Below, piece after piece: positions 26,717 to 35,463 of a stretch of 63,188 nucleotides of DNA. This stretch comes from Novosphingobium sp. BW1 (GTDB lineage: Bacteria > Pseudomonadota > Alphaproteobacteria > Sphingomonadales > Sphingomonadaceae): the NCBI RefSeq assembly GCF_008107685.1, contig NZ_VIRF01000084.1, positions 1-63,188 on the forward strand. Direction: 5' to 3'. Positions within the stretch are counted from its first letter, which is position 1; each line of letters begins with the position of its first letter. Under the pieces are notes generated by a model. It was not told the origin of the DNA. It did not search any database and saw only the letters and a program-made list of their open reading frames with translations. The position numbers and the translations under genes are program-made.

Positions 26717-27561
26717 TGGGCTTCCTTTCGTTCAAGGTATCCGAGGAGCTGTGCCAGCGTGCCTTTGAGGTTCTTGCGGTGCACCACCATGTCGACCATG
26801 CCGTGGTCGTGGAGGTATTCCGCGCGCTGGAAGCCATCGGGAAGTTTTTCGCGGATCGTGTCCTGAATAACGCGCTGGCCGGCAAAGCCGATGAGGGCGC
26901 CGGGTTCGGCGATCTGGACGTCGCCGAGCATCGCATAGCTCGCGGTCACGCCGCCGGTGGTGGGGTCGGTCAGGATGACGATGTAAGGGAGGCCCGCGGC
27001 CGCAAGACGGCGCGTGGCGACCGTGGTCTTGGGCATCTGCATGAGCGAGAGGATACCCTCCTGCATGCGGGCGCCGCCCGCGGCCGTGCAGATGATGTAG
27101 GCGCATTTTTGCGCAATCGCCTTCTCGACGCCGGCGACGAAGGCTTCGCCCACGGCCATGCCCATCGAGCCGCCCATGAACTTGAAGTCCTGGACGCCGA
27201 GCACGGCCTTGTAGCCTTCGATCGTGCCGGAGGCGTTGGTCAGCGCGTCGGGATAGGGATTGGCCGCGCGCGCGGCCTTGAGGCGGTCCGAGTACTTCTT
27301 GGTGTCGCGGAAGTTCAGGGGGTTCTCTTCCACCTCGGGCGTGGGCAGCACTGTAAAGCCAGCGTCGAGGATCTGCTCGAAGCGGGTCTTGGCGGTAATG
27401 CGCCCGTGGTGCTCGCAGCGCGGGCACACCGAGAGGTTGGCCTCGAACTCCTGTGTGAAGAGCATCTCGCCGCAGCTCGGGCACTTGATCCAGAGGTTGT
27501 CGGGGGTGTCACGCTTGTTCAGGCTCGAAAGCGAATTGCGGACCTTGCTCAGCCAACTCAT
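26713..27561 (-). CDS. accD: Acetyl-CoA carboxylase carboxyltransferase, beta subunit
   Basis: The 282-residue protein starts at the ATG at 27561 ([13 protein letters not shown]), the conserved family start. An in-frame TTG at 27576 lacks a spaced ribosome site. It has the N-terminal C4 zinc ribbon ([11 protein letters not shown] and CPRCEHHG), then the crotonase-fold transferase core with [28 protein letters not shown] and [16 protein letters not shown], ending GFAGQRVI. It pairs with AccA as an alpha2-beta2 transferase. In most proteobacteria accD sits next to folC. Here it leads accB, accC and accA instead. The 276-bp gap to fdhD must carry the operon promoter. Confidence 0.96.
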   Translation of the reverse strand: MSWLSKVRNSLSSLNKRDTPDNLWIKCPSCGEMLFTQEFEANLSVCPRCEHHGRITAKTRFEQILDAGFTVLPTPEVEENPLNFRDTKKYSDRLKAARAANPYPDALTNASGTIEGYKAVLGVQDFKFMGGSMGMAVGEAFVAGVEKAIAQKCAYIICTAAGGARMQEGILSLMQMPKTTVATRRLAAAGLPYIVILTDPTTGGVTASYAMLGDVQIAEPGALIGFAGQRVIQDTIREKLPDGFQRAEYLHDHGMVDMVVHRKNLKGTLAQLLGYLERKEAQ

Positions 27562-27837
27562 GTAGGGTTCAACCAATCTCTTGCGAAAAATCTCTGTCCG
27601 GTCGGGTGGGAAACGCCGCCGCGAATGCGGGTAATGCCATATCTTAATCCGCGGGGCATGCCCATCGACCCTTTATCCGGCGCGCCCGTTTAGGGTAAGT
27701 CCGCTCCGCCAAGCAAGCCAAATTGGCACGATGGGGCTCGCAGGGCGGGATTCGCCCGTGGAAAACGCGTATGCAGATTGCGATGAAACCATGCATTTCG
27801 GCCATTTTCTGATCGCTGCGGCAGGGAGCCTGCGGCC

Positions 27838-28677
27838 ATGAGCGGAGGCGGTCCGGGCACTGTTGCGGCCCTGTTCGTGCGTGCAGATTACACACAAGGG
27901 GCGATTTCGGAGCCGGCCAGAGAGCATCTTGTGGCCATCGAATGCCCCGTTGCAATCGAGATCAACGGCATTGCCTTTGCCGTCATGATGGCCTCACCAT
28001 TGGACCTTGAGGACTTCGTGACCGGGTTCCTTCTGGCGGAGGGACTGGCGCGGGCCGAACAGGTTGGCGAGATCACGCTGTCGCGCGTCGACAAGGGCGC
28101 TTGGGGGCAAGGCATGGTCGCGCGGGTCAGTCTTCCCGCCGAATGCCTCGGGCCCGTCATGGAGCGCGCTCGGCGCCGGATCGGGGACAGTTCCTGCGGT
28201 ATCTGCGGGATGGATGGGATCGAGACCGCGCTGCGCCCGCTGCCCGTGCTGGAGCCCACCTTGCGCCTCTCGCGCGCCGCGGTGGGCGGGGCGCTGGAGG
28301 CGATGCGCGGACGGCAGGTGCTGGGGCAGGCCACCCGCGCGACCCATGCCGCCGCCTTCTGCACGCCCGAGGGCGAGGTACTGATCGTGCGCGAGGATGT
28401 CGGGCGCCACAACGCGCTCGACAAGCTGGTGGGGGCGCTGGCACGAGAGGGGCGTGATGCGGGCGCAGGCTTCATCGTCATGACCTCCCGCTGTTCCTAT
28501 GAACTGGTCGAGAAGACCGTGCGGGCGGGCTGCGCGCTCCTCGTCACGATCTCCGCGCCGACCGATCTCGCGGTGCGCCGTGCCGCGGCAGCAGGACTGA
28601 CCTTGTGCGTTGTTGCACGCGGCGATTCCATGTTGATGGCGCAGGTCGACGGCCATGGCCCCTTCATCGACGACTAG
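27838..28677 (+). CDS. fdhD: Formate dehydrogenase accessory sulfurtransferase
   Basis: The 279-residue protein starts at the ATG at 27838. FdhD takes sulfur from IscS and passes it to the Mo-bisMGD cofactor, which is essential for formate dehydrogenase activity. Seen are SPLDLEDFVTGFLLAEGL near the N-terminus, the sulfur-carrying pair SSCGICG (the CxxC loop), ATHAAAFCTPEGEVLIVREDVGRHNALDKL, and TSRCSYELVEKTVRAG, all typical. No formate dehydrogenase or Mo-cofactor gene is visible in this window, so its client must be elsewhere. It stands alone between accD (divergent) and the TelA operon, 95 bp upstream of telA. Confidence 0.95.
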   Translation: MSGGGPGTVAALFVRADYTQGAISEPAREHLVAIECPVAIEINGIAFAVMMASPLDLEDFVTGFLLAEGLARAEQVGEITLSRVDKGAWGQGMVARVSLPAECLGPVMERARRRIGDSSCGICGMDGIETALRPLPVLEPTLRLSRAAVGGALEAMRGRQVLGQATRATHAAAFCTPEGEVLIVREDVGRHNALDKLVGALAREGRDAGAGFIVMTSRCSYELVEKTVRAGCALLVTISAPTDLAVRRAAAAGLTLCVVARGDSMLMAQVDGHGPFIDD

Positions 28678-28772
28678 GGCGCTCAGCTATCGGTTTTTCT
28701 TGTAGAGACGGGCGCCCAAACCTACCTTGTCCGTCCAGTACCGGGTAAGATGCAGGACAAGGACTTTCACGA

Positions 28773-29993
28773 ATGGCGAGCACGACCGACACGGCTGTGG
28801 CTGACGAACTCAAGCTGACGCCGCCCGATCCCGTGCCCACCGTGCAGGCCGAAAAGGCCGCCGGGCTCGTGCCGGTGGACGAGGAGCAGAAGTCCAAGCT
28901 GCAGGTGCGCGTGGACGAGTTTGTTTCCGATCTTGTCTCGCAGGACGCCAGTTCGCCCGATTTCGGCCGCCGCGTCGACCAGATTACCAACATGGGCCGC
29001 AAGGAGATCTCTGAGGCAGCCGGGCACTCCAACCGCTTTCTCGACCGCCCGATCCGTGCGATGGATCGTGACAGCGGCGTGGGCGCGGATCTGGCCGAAC
29101 TGAGGAAGACGGTAGAGGATCTCGATCCCTCGACCAAGGGTGACCTGCTTTCCAAGCGCAAGATCTTCGGGATCATTCCCTTCGGATCGAAGCTGCGCGA
29201 CTATTTCGACGGCTACCAGAGCGCGCAGGGGCATATCTCGGCAATCCTTACCCGTTTGCAGAACGGCAAGGACGAACTCCTGATGGACAACGCGGCCATC
29301 GACGTGGAACGGCAGAACCTGTGGGCTTCGCTCGGCAAGCTGGAACAGATGATCTGGATGTCCAAGGCCCTCGACACCGCGCTCGAGGACAAGGCCGCCG
29401 ATCTTGACCACAGCGATCCTGCCAAGGCCAAGGCCGTGCGCGAGAGTGCGCTGTTCTATGTTCGCCAGCGCACGCAGGACCTGCTGACGCAAATGGCTGT
29501 CTCGGTGCAGGGCTACCTCGCGCTCGATCTTGTGAAGAAGAACAATGTCGAACTCATCAAGGGCGTCGACCGCGCCTCGACGACGACCGTGGGCGCGCTG
29601 CGCACCGCGGTGACCGTGGCGCAGGCGATGGCGAACCAGAAGCTCGTGCTCGACCAGATCACCGCGCTCAACACGACGACCGCCAACATCATCGAGGGCA
29701 CCGGCCAGATGATGAAGGACAACACCGCACGCATCCACGAGCAGGCCGCGAGTGCGACCATTCCGCTCGAAACGCTGAGCCGCGCCTTCCAGAACATCTA
29801 CGATACGATGGACTCGATCGACACCTTCAAGGTCAAGGCGCTCGATTCCATGAAACAGACGGTGACCTCGCTCGAAGGCGAGATCGACCGTTCCAAGGCG
29901 TACATTGCCCGCGCGCAGGGCCAGACCGAGGGGCTAGCCGAAGGCGATACCAAGGCTGCGCAGAACCTCTTGGAAGCGCTTGACGAGAAGTAA
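28773..29993 (+). CDS. TelA/KlaA family toxic-anion resistance protein
   Basis: The 406-residue, mostly helical soluble protein starts at the ATG at 28773. TelA signatures are visible: FGIIPFGSKLRDYFDGYQSAQGHI, ILTRLQNGKDELLMDNAAI, and the long heptad-rich helix ending NTARIHEQAASATIPLETL. The length fits the family (about 380-410). The family is linked to tellurite and antimicrobial tolerance, but its biochemistry is undefined. It is the first gene of a four-gene run with an XpaC-like protein (58-bp gap), a YqiJ-like protein (1-bp overlap) and flotillin. The context suggests cell-envelope stress rather than tellurite specifically. Confidence 0.9.
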   Translation: MASTTDTAVADELKLTPPDPVPTVQAEKAAGLVPVDEEQKSKLQVRVDEFVSDLVSQDASSPDFGRRVDQITNMGRKEISEAAGHSNRFLDRPIRAMDRDSGVGADLAELRKTVEDLDPSTKGDLLSKRKIFGIIPFGSKLRDYFDGYQSAQGHISAILTRLQNGKDELLMDNAAIDVERQNLWASLGKLEQMIWMSKALDTALEDKAADLDHSDPAKAKAVRESALFYVRQRTQDLLTQMAVSVQGYLALDLVKKNNVELIKGVDRASTTTVGALRTAVTVAQAMANQKLVLDQITALNTTTANIIEGTGQMMKDNTARIHEQAASATIPLETLSRAFQNIYDTMDSIDTFKVKALDSMKQTVTSLEGEIDRSKAYIARAQGQTEGLAEGDTKAAQNLLEALDEK

Positions 29994-30051
29994 GGCCGGG
30001 TGCCCTCTGCAGGGGGCCATGACGTAACGACAGCAGGAGAGAACGAGAGAC

Positions 30052-30762
30052 ATGGCACAGGTGCCCGCGCGCCGGGTTTCAAAGGAGATCGTCCGGGCCG
30101 CGCGCCGCCAGCGCGCCGCGCGCCTCTACACCGCGAAGAAGCAGCGCTGGGCCTTTCGCCTGCGCCGCCTGCGCCGCGCGGTGCTGGCCGTGGGCGCGAT
30201 CTTCGTGGCCGCGCTGACGACCGCGCTGATCCTGGGGGGGCTCACGTTCGTGACCACGGTGCTGGTGACGCTGCTCGCCTTCGTCGTCTTCTGCTTGCTC
30301 TCGATCTACCCGTCCGCGCCGCGCACCCGCGCGGGCGATCTGCACGAGACCGAACTGGCCGAACTGGCGGGCTCGACCGAGATCTGGCTGGAGGGCAAGC
30401 GCCGGGCACTGCCCAACGCGGCGGTCGATGCCATCGACATGATCGGCGTTCACCTCGAACAGCTCGCGCCCCAGCTCGCCACTATGGAGGAGAGCGGGCC
30501 CGCCGCGCGCGAGGTGCGCAAGCTCCTTTCCGAGCACCTGCCCAGCCTGGTCGACAGCTACACCCGCATTCCGCCCTCGCTGCGCGCCAGGCCCGGCACC
30601 TCGGGCCTTTCGCCCAACGAGCAGCTGGTGGACGGCTTGTGCGTCATCTCCGATGAGATCGAGGCGATGAGCGAGGATCTCTCGCGCAACGACGTTGATG
30701 CACTCGCCACGCGCAACCGCTTTCTGGAAACCAAGTACATCGACGCGAGGGACCAGGGCTGA
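30052..30762 (+). CDS. XpaC-like membrane protein
   Basis: This 236-residue protein starts at the ATG at 30052 behind AGGAGAG. A very basic N-terminus (RAARRQRAARLYTAKK) precedes two adjacent membrane helices (about 44-85), then a helical cytosolic tail with acidic patches. Position directly after telA and the helix-pair-plus-tail layout match XpaC ('5-bromo-4-chloroindolyl phosphate hydrolysis protein'), which pairs with TelA in Firmicutes and elsewhere. The assignment rests on context more than on residues. The stop shares a base with the next ATG (TGATG). Confidence 0.75.
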   Translation: MAQVPARRVSKEIVRAARRQRAARLYTAKKQRWAFRLRRLRRAVLAVGAIFVAALTTALILGGLTFVTTVLVTLLAFVVFCLLSIYPSAPRTRAGDLHETELAELAGSTEIWLEGKRRALPNAAVDAIDMIGVHLEQLAPQLATMEESGPAAREVRKLLSEHLPSLVDSYTRIPPSLRARPGTSGLSPNEQLVDGLCVISDEIEAMSEDLSRNDVDALATRNRFLETKYIDARDQG

Positions 30763-31376
30763 TGCTCGATTTCCTGACGGCGGGGGAGAATCTGCCGTTC
30801 TCGGCCGCGCTGGGTGTCGTCCTTGTCTTGGCGTTCGTGCAGGTATTCGGCCTTGCCGATGCGCTGGAAGGGGACGCAGACGCCGATATCGATCTCGATT
30901 CTGGTCTTCTCTCGCTGGTCGGGCTGGGGCGCGTGCCCTTGATGGTCTGGCTTACCGTTCTTTTCAGTGTCTTCGGGATCCTGGGCTTGTGCGCGCAGGA
31001 ACTTCTGGCAGGGCTGACCGGAGCGGCCTGGACACCCTGGCTGGTCGGCCCTGCAACGGGCATCGTCGCGCTCCCGCTGACGGGCGGGCTCTCGCGTCCC
31101 CTGGCACGCCTGCTGCCGCGCGACGAGACCTCGGCGATCGACCGATCCTCCTTGGTCGGGCGTGAGGGCGAGATCGTGATTGGAACCGCCTCGCAGGGCT
31201 CGCCGGCACGGGCCAGGATCCTCGACCACTTCGGGCAGGTTCATCACGTCATGCTCGAACCGGACAACGCGGGGCAGACCTTCGTCACCGGCGAGCGCGT
31301 CCTCATCGTGCGGCGCGAGGGCGACCTGTTCAAGGCGATCGCGCGCGGGGATCACTACCTGCCCAGACTGAGGTGA
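30762..31376 (+). CDS. YqiJ-like (NfeD-related) membrane OB-fold protein
   Basis: The 204-residue protein starts at 30762, overlapping the previous stop by one base. It has three hydrophobic segments in residues 13-115 and then a small soluble domain (SLVGREGEIVIG, ARILDHFGQVHHVMLEP, GERVLIVRREGDLF). That domain reads as the OB fold of the NfeD/YqiJ group. In E. coli YqiJ is encoded beside the flotillin YqiK, and the same pairing is seen here with flotillin 381 bp downstream. The probable role is a membrane partner that anchors or organises flotillin microdomains. Confidence 0.85.
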   Translation: MLDFLTAGENLPFSAALGVVLVLAFVQVFGLADALEGDADADIDLDSGLLSLVGLGRVPLMVWLTVLFSVFGILGLCAQELLAGLTGAAWTPWLVGPATGIVALPLTGGLSRPLARLLPRDETSAIDRSSLVGREGEIVIGTASQGSPARARILDHFGQVHHVMLEPDNAGQTFVTGERVLIVRREGDLFKAIARGDHYLPRLR

Positions 31377-31480
31377 TCTGCCGCGCGGGTCTATCTGCAA
31401 TCGACTCGCAACAATCCGGTTTTCCTAGGCAACATATTGCGATTTCGCTATGTAAGTCCCAACCGAAACAATGAATTGTC

Positions 31481-31511
31481 AGAGCGGGGCGATGGGCTGT
31501 CCGCAGCGTTG
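31481..31511 (+). repeat. Direct repeat copy A in flotillin leader
   Basis: The repeat starts AGAGCGGGGCG and matches copy B (31708-31738) at about 24 of 31 positions by eye, including TGGGC and TCCGC blocks in register. Copy B lies just before the flotillin ribosome site. Copy A lies just before another ribosome-site-like sequence and an ATG. Confidence 0.6.
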
Positions 31512-31529
31512 TTTCTTGGAGTTTGGACT

Positions 31530-31556
31530 ATGTGCATCGCCTTGAACCGGGCTTGA
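31530..31556 (+). CDS. Possible 8-residue leader peptide
   Basis: ATG at 31530 opens an eight-codon reading frame (MCIALNRA, stop TGA). TTGGAG lies 8 bases upstream at good spacing, and copy A of the direct repeat comes before that, in the same arrangement as at the true flotillin start. It may be a leader peptide or the remnant of a duplicated initiation region. The very short length makes this weak. Confidence 0.2.
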   Translation: MCIALNRA

Positions 31557-31663
31557 TGCCGAAGCCATCTTGAAAACCGGACCTGCGCTTCGCGCATCTG
31601 TTCAAACTGTCTGCGTTTTTCACACATAGCCTTGGCAGGCGTGCAGAATTGAAGTCATTTGAG

Positions 31664-31693
31664 CTCAACCGCGTCTTCGCGTGCGCGGTTGAG
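31664..31693 (+). repeat. Perfect inverted repeat (hairpin) in flotillin leader
   Basis: CTCAACCGCG and CGCGGTTGAG form a perfect 10-bp stem with a 10-base loop, ending about 50 bases before the flotillin ribosome site. No T-run follows, so it is not a standard terminator. An RNA regulatory stem or a protein-binding palindrome are possible. Confidence 0.6.
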
Positions 31694-31707
31694 TTGGGAT
31701 GAGTTCA

Positions 31708-31738
31708 AGAGCGGGGCGTTGGGCCATCCGCTGCATCC
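31708..31738 (+). repeat. Direct repeat copy B in flotillin leader
   Basis: This is the second copy of the imperfect repeat described at 31481-31511. It ends 6 bases before the AAGGAGAGAG Shine-Dalgarno sequence of flotillin. Confidence 0.6.
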
Positions 31739-31757
31739 CGCTCAAGGAGAGAGTGAA

Positions 31758-33482
31758 ATGACGGGGCTTTACAGCATCGCCGTGATGGTCGGAGCGATTG
31801 TCGTGGCGCTTATGGCCATCGGCATCGTGATGGCGCGCCTGTACAAGCGGGCGAGCAAGGAGATCGCGTTCGTGCGTACGGGCGTAGGGGGCGAGCGCGT
31901 TGTGATGAACGGCGGTGCGCTGGTGCTGCCGGTTTTCCACGAGACAATGCCGGTTAACATGAACACTGTGCGCCTGGCCGTGGAGCGCAAGAATGGGGAT
32001 GCGCTCATCACGCTCGACCGCCTGCGCATTGACGTGAAGGCCGAGTTCTACGTGCGTGTCCGACCGGACGCCGGCGCCATTGCCATGGCCGCCCAGACGC
32101 TGGGCGCGCGCACCATGCACCCCGAAGCCCTGAAGGACCTGGTCGAAGGCAAGTTCGTGGACGCGCTGCGCTCGGTCGCGGCGGGCATGTCGATGAACCA
32201 GCTGCACGAGCAGCGCGCCGACTTCGTGCAAAAGGTGCAGCAGGTATCGTCCTCGGACCTCGCCATGAATGGACTGGAGTTGGAGTCGGTTTCGTTGACC
32301 GGGCTGGACCAGACATCCATTGAGCACTTCAACGCCAACAACGCGTTCGATGCCGAAGGTCTCACCAAGCTGACCGAGCAGATCGAGCTGCGCAAGAAGA
32401 CGCGCAACGACATCGAGCAGGACACGCGCGTCCAGATGGAGTCCAAAAACCTGGAGGCCGACCGCCAGTCGCTCACCATCCAGCGCGACAACGAGTTTGC
32501 GCGCCTGGAGCAGGAGCGCGAGGTGGAAATGCGCCGCGCCGAGCAGATGGCGGAGATCGCCCGCGAGCAGGCCAAGCGCACCCGGGAATCGGACGAGGCC
32601 CGGATCGAGGCCAAGCAGCAGGTCGATGGTCGCCAGATCGAGGCCGACCGTACCATCCAGGAGGCGCAGATCGCGCAGGCCCAGGCCGTCGAACTGGCGC
32701 GCCAGGAGCAGCAGATCGCGATCCAGAACAAGAGCCGTGAGGAAAGCCAGGCAAAGAGCCAGGCCGACGAGGCCCGTGCCAAGGCGGTCGCCGCCGAGGA
32801 GCAGGTCACGACCAGCCGCGAAACCGAAGTGGCTGAGCGTCTCAAGAGGATCGAGCTGATCGAGGCGGCCAAGGAAGCCGAGCGCCAGGCCATCGCCATC
32901 AAGGTGGAGGCCGAGGCTGAGAAGGAAGCCGCGTTCAACCGGGCCGAAGCGGTGCGCCGCGAAGCCGAGGGCGAGGCGGAAGCCGAGAAGCTCAAGGCCG
33001 AAGCTGCGCGCGTGCGCATGGAAGTCGAGGCGGCTGGCCAACGTGCAATTAACGAGGCGGCGAACATCCTCTCCTCGGAGCAGATCTCGCTCCAGATGAA
33101 GATGGCGCTTCTGAAGGTTCTGCCCGAGGTCGTGCGTGAGAGCGTCAGGCCGCTCGAAGCGATCGACTCGATCAAGATCGTTCAGGTCGACGGCCTCACC
33201 CATAAGGGTGGCGCGGGCGCTGTGGGCGGAACCGGGGCTCCGGTTGGCGGCTCGGGCAATCTCGCCAGCGACGCGGTCAGCGCCGCGCTTGCCTACCGCG
33301 CGCAGGCGCCGATGATCGACGGGCTGATGAAGGAACTGGGCCTTGATGGCTCGACGCTGTCGAACATGGTCCAGGGAGCAGGCGTGATGCCGGTCCCGGC
33401 CGCTCCGCAGGAGGCCGACAACGACGGCGCAGAGCCGACGGGATCGTCCGAGGGGCCCTATCGTCCCAAGACGATCGGCTGA
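31758..33482 (+). CDS. Flotillin family protein (YqiK-like)
   Basis: The 574-residue protein starts at the ATG at 31758 with a strong AAGGAGAGAG site. One N-terminal membrane helix (about 5-27) is followed by the SPFH/band-7 domain (about 30-210; GGALVLPVFHETMPVNMNT, KAEFYVRV). A long Glu/Ala/Arg-rich coiled coil comes next (about 215-440), then a Gly-rich stretch and a C-terminal helix (PMIDGLMKELGLDGSTL). Flotillins scaffold ordered membrane microdomains. The YqiJ-like partner is just upstream, and TelA and the XpaC-like protein precede it in the same direction. A clear terminator follows at 33531. Confidence 0.95.
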   Translation: MTGLYSIAVMVGAIVVALMAIGIVMARLYKRASKEIAFVRTGVGGERVVMNGGALVLPVFHETMPVNMNTVRLAVERKNGDALITLDRLRIDVKAEFYVRVRPDAGAIAMAAQTLGARTMHPEALKDLVEGKFVDALRSVAAGMSMNQLHEQRADFVQKVQQVSSSDLAMNGLELESVSLTGLDQTSIEHFNANNAFDAEGLTKLTEQIELRKKTRNDIEQDTRVQMESKNLEADRQSLTIQRDNEFARLEQEREVEMRRAEQMAEIAREQAKRTRESDEARIEAKQQVDGRQIEADRTIQEAQIAQAQAVELARQEQQIAIQNKSREESQAKSQADEARAKAVAAEEQVTTSRETEVAERLKRIELIEAAKEAERQAIAIKVEAEAEKEAAFNRAEAVRREAEGEAEAEKLKAEAARVRMEVEAAGQRAINEAANILSSEQISLQMKMALLKVLPEVVRESVRPLEAIDSIKIVQVDGLTHKGGAGAVGGTGAPVGGSGNLASDAVSAALAYRAQAPMIDGLMKELGLDGSTLSNMVQGAGVMPVPAAPQEADNDGAEPTGSSEGPYRPKTIG

Positions 33483-33530
33483 TCTCTCGCGGGGGGGTGG
33501 GGGCGAGTCGTTCGCCCTTCTTTAAAAATT

Positions 33531-33554
33531 CCGGCCTGGTGGGAACCAGGCCGG
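33531..33554 (+). terminator. Rho-independent terminator after flotillin
   Basis: CCGGCCTGGT-GGGA-ACCAGGCCGG is a perfect 10-bp stem with a 4-base loop, flanked by A-rich sequence before and GTTTGTT after. It ends the telA-to-flotillin transcription unit. Confidence 0.8.
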
Positions 33555-33718
33555 AGTTTGTTGCGTTTGGGCCCATCAGGGTTAAAATATGGAAATTGGG
33601 AAGTTGCACCAGCGCAATGGGATGGTTTCTATAAAATTAACCAATTAAGTTTTGAGGATCTTATTTTTGTAGGCGCTTGGGTGATTTCGATTGCAACTGT
33701 CGAAAGCCGCGAACCGCC

Positions 33719-34978
33719 ATGCCTTACCCGGCATTCCTGACCCGTCTGCGCTCCGATCGCTCGGGAAGTATTCTTACTTTCACCGGGATCGGCTTCGTGA
33801 CCCTGATCGGCGCTGCGGGTCTCGCGGTCGATACCGCGCAGTGGTACTTGTGGAAGCGCCAGTTGCAGCAGGCCGTCGATGCGGGCGCGCGTGCGGGCGC
33901 GCTCAGCATGCTTCAGTCCGAAGGGGCAGAGCCGGGGGCCCGCAAGGAAATCGGGCGCAACGCGGACAACACTCTCAACGTCCTCGTCGAGCGGATCAGC
34001 AGTCCGCCGTACTCGGGGGCCTTTACCGGCGATACGGGCGCGGTGGAGGTCATCGCGACAACCAGTCAGAAATTGCCGTTCTCCAGCGTATTTCTCGATG
34101 TCGCGCCAACCATTCGCGCACGCGCGGTCGCCACGCGTACCGACGAGGGCGAATACTGCGTCATCGCGCTAGCGCCTGTCGGGATGGGCGTGCGCGCGGT
34201 CGGCACGGCCGATGTCAACCTGGGCTGCGGCGTCGGGGCCAACTCGGGCATTCAGGCGGCCATCGACCTGACCGGCACCAGTTGGATCAACGCACCCAAC
34301 TTCCATGCCGTGGGCGGCATCGATGCCAGCTCGCGCAACATTCCCGAAGATGCCGTGCTCCAGCCTTACGGCCTTCCGATCCAGGATCCGCTTGCGGGCC
34401 GCGAACTCGAGGCGCCCAGCGAACCGGAAGGGTGTACGTACAACAAGTACTCGAACAACCCCAAGGACGTGCAGACGCTTACCCCAGGGCGCTACTGCAA
34501 CGGTTTGACCCTGAAAGGGGTTACGACCCTTTCGCCCGGCACCTACATCATTGATGGCGGCCTCCTGGATGTGGCAAGTTCGGCCACGGTAATCGGGGAT
34601 GGTGTCACCTTCGTGCTGACCGGAAGCGGGACGGGCAATGCCGCCTCGGTCAAGATCACCGGCGGCGCCACGATGGACCTGACCGCGCCCAGCGCCGCGC
34701 AGAGCCCGACCTGGAAGAACGTCCTGTTCTTTCAGGATCAGATCGGTTCCAGCAGCGAGAGCAATTTTGCAGGTGGCAGCGAACTCGATCTCACCGGCGT
34801 CATCTACATGCCCAACGGCGATGTGCGCTTCACTGGTAATTCGGGCCAGTCGGCCGAGTGCCTGCTGCTGATCGCGAATCACGTCACTTTCGCGGGCACA
34901 TCCTCGCTCAACAACAACTGCACGGTCGACTACGCCAATCTCGACCTGTCGGCCCCGGTCGTGAAGGTGGTCGAATGA
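33719..34978 (+). CDS. TadG-like Flp pilus/secreted protein
   Basis: I use the ATG at 33719 (MPYPAFLTRLRSDRSG, 419 residues). An in-frame TTG at 33677 would add 14 residues without typical sequence. The N-terminus is the TadE/TadG type: a short basic part with DRSGS, then one hydrophobic helix (ILTFTGIGFVTLIGAAGLAVDTAQW) and YLWKRQLQQAVDAGARAGAL. The rest is a Gly/Ser/Thr-rich beta-helix-like exported domain with few Cys. A classical TadG has a von Willebrand A domain, which is not evident here. It overlaps the next TadE-like gene by 4 bp. Confidence 0.8.
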   Translation: MPYPAFLTRLRSDRSGSILTFTGIGFVTLIGAAGLAVDTAQWYLWKRQLQQAVDAGARAGALSMLQSEGAEPGARKEIGRNADNTLNVLVERISSPPYSGAFTGDTGAVEVIATTSQKLPFSSVFLDVAPTIRARAVATRTDEGEYCVIALAPVGMGVRAVGTADVNLGCGVGANSGIQAAIDLTGTSWINAPNFHAVGGIDASSRNIPEDAVLQPYGLPIQDPLAGRELEAPSEPEGCTYNKYSNNPKDVQTLTPGRYCNGLTLKGVTTLSPGTYIIDGGLLDVASSATVIGDGVTFVLTGSGTGNAASVKITGGATMDLTAPSAAQSPTWKNVLFFQDQIGSSSESNFAGGSELDLTGVIYMPNGDVRFTGNSGQSAECLLLIANHVTFAGTSSLNNNCTVDYANLDLSAPVVKVVE

Positions 34979-35463
34979 GTTTCGCCGAACTGGGCCGGCG
35001 CATCGCTGCGCTGCGCCGCGACCGGCGCGGGGCGAGCGTGATCGAACTGGCGCTGGTTTTGCCGCTGCTGCTCATGATTCTGGCCGGCATGGTCGAGGTC
35101 TCGCGCTTCGTGGTTGCGCGCATCGATGTCGAGCTGGCCGCGCAGCGCACTACCGACTTTGTGCTCGCCAAGCGTCCGCAGAGTTCGGACACAAGCTATA
35201 TCGTCACCGAGGCAATGGCCGCAGCGGACGTCGAGGCCGGGCAGGTGACGGCCGAGCTCTTCCTTGAATGCGACGGAGTGCGCAAGGACCAGTTCGATTC
35301 TTACTGCGCGGCGGGCGAGGAATCGGCACGCTATGTCGAGGTCTCGATCAAGAAGACGGTGGAGATGCAGTTCGACTGGTCCAAGCTGGCAAGCCTGTTC
35401 GGTTCGCAGGTCCTGGGCTCGACGATTACCCTTGAAGGCACCAGTCTGGAGCGCATTCAGTGA
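34975..35463 (+). CDS. TadE-like pseudopilin (first copy)
   Basis: This 162-residue protein starts at the ATG at 34975, overlapping the previous stop (ATGA). It has the TadE pattern: basic DRRGASVIELALVLPLLLMIL with the conserved Glu at +5 of the helix, as in prepilin-peptidase substrates. A mixed periplasmic domain with two Cys (ECDG, SYCAAG) follows that could form a disulfide. It is probably a minor pseudopilin of a Tad/Flp apparatus, but no tad ATPase or secretin gene lies in this window. Confidence 0.85.
   Translation: MSFAELGRRIAALRRDRRGASVIELALVLPLLLMILAGMVEVSRFVVARIDVELAAQRTTDFVLAKRPQSSDTSYIVTEAMAAADVEAGQVTAELFLECDGVRKDQFDSYCAAGEESARYVEVSIKKTVEMQFDWSKLASLFGSQVLGSTITLEGTSLERIQ

Larger units (their letters stand above)
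31377..31757 (+). other. Long structured leader of flotillin gene
   Basis: These 381 bp between the YqiJ-like gene and flotillin contain no normal-sized gene. They hold an imperfect direct repeat (31481-31511 and 31708-31738), a short possible leader ORF after the first copy (31530-31556), and a perfect 10-bp hairpin (31664-31693). The stretch is less GC-rich than the flanking genes. It probably contains a separate flotillin promoter and a regulated 5' untranslated region. Confidence 0.5.

Noticed and set aside
31664..31693. Hairpin before flotillin as a transcription terminator
   Set aside because: A good stem, but no T-run follows and it lies about 50 bases before the ribosome site. More likely a regulatory or binding structure.
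31665..33203. 512-codon minus-strand frame opposite flotillin
   Set aside because: Leu/Asp/His-rich shadow of the flotillin coiled coil.
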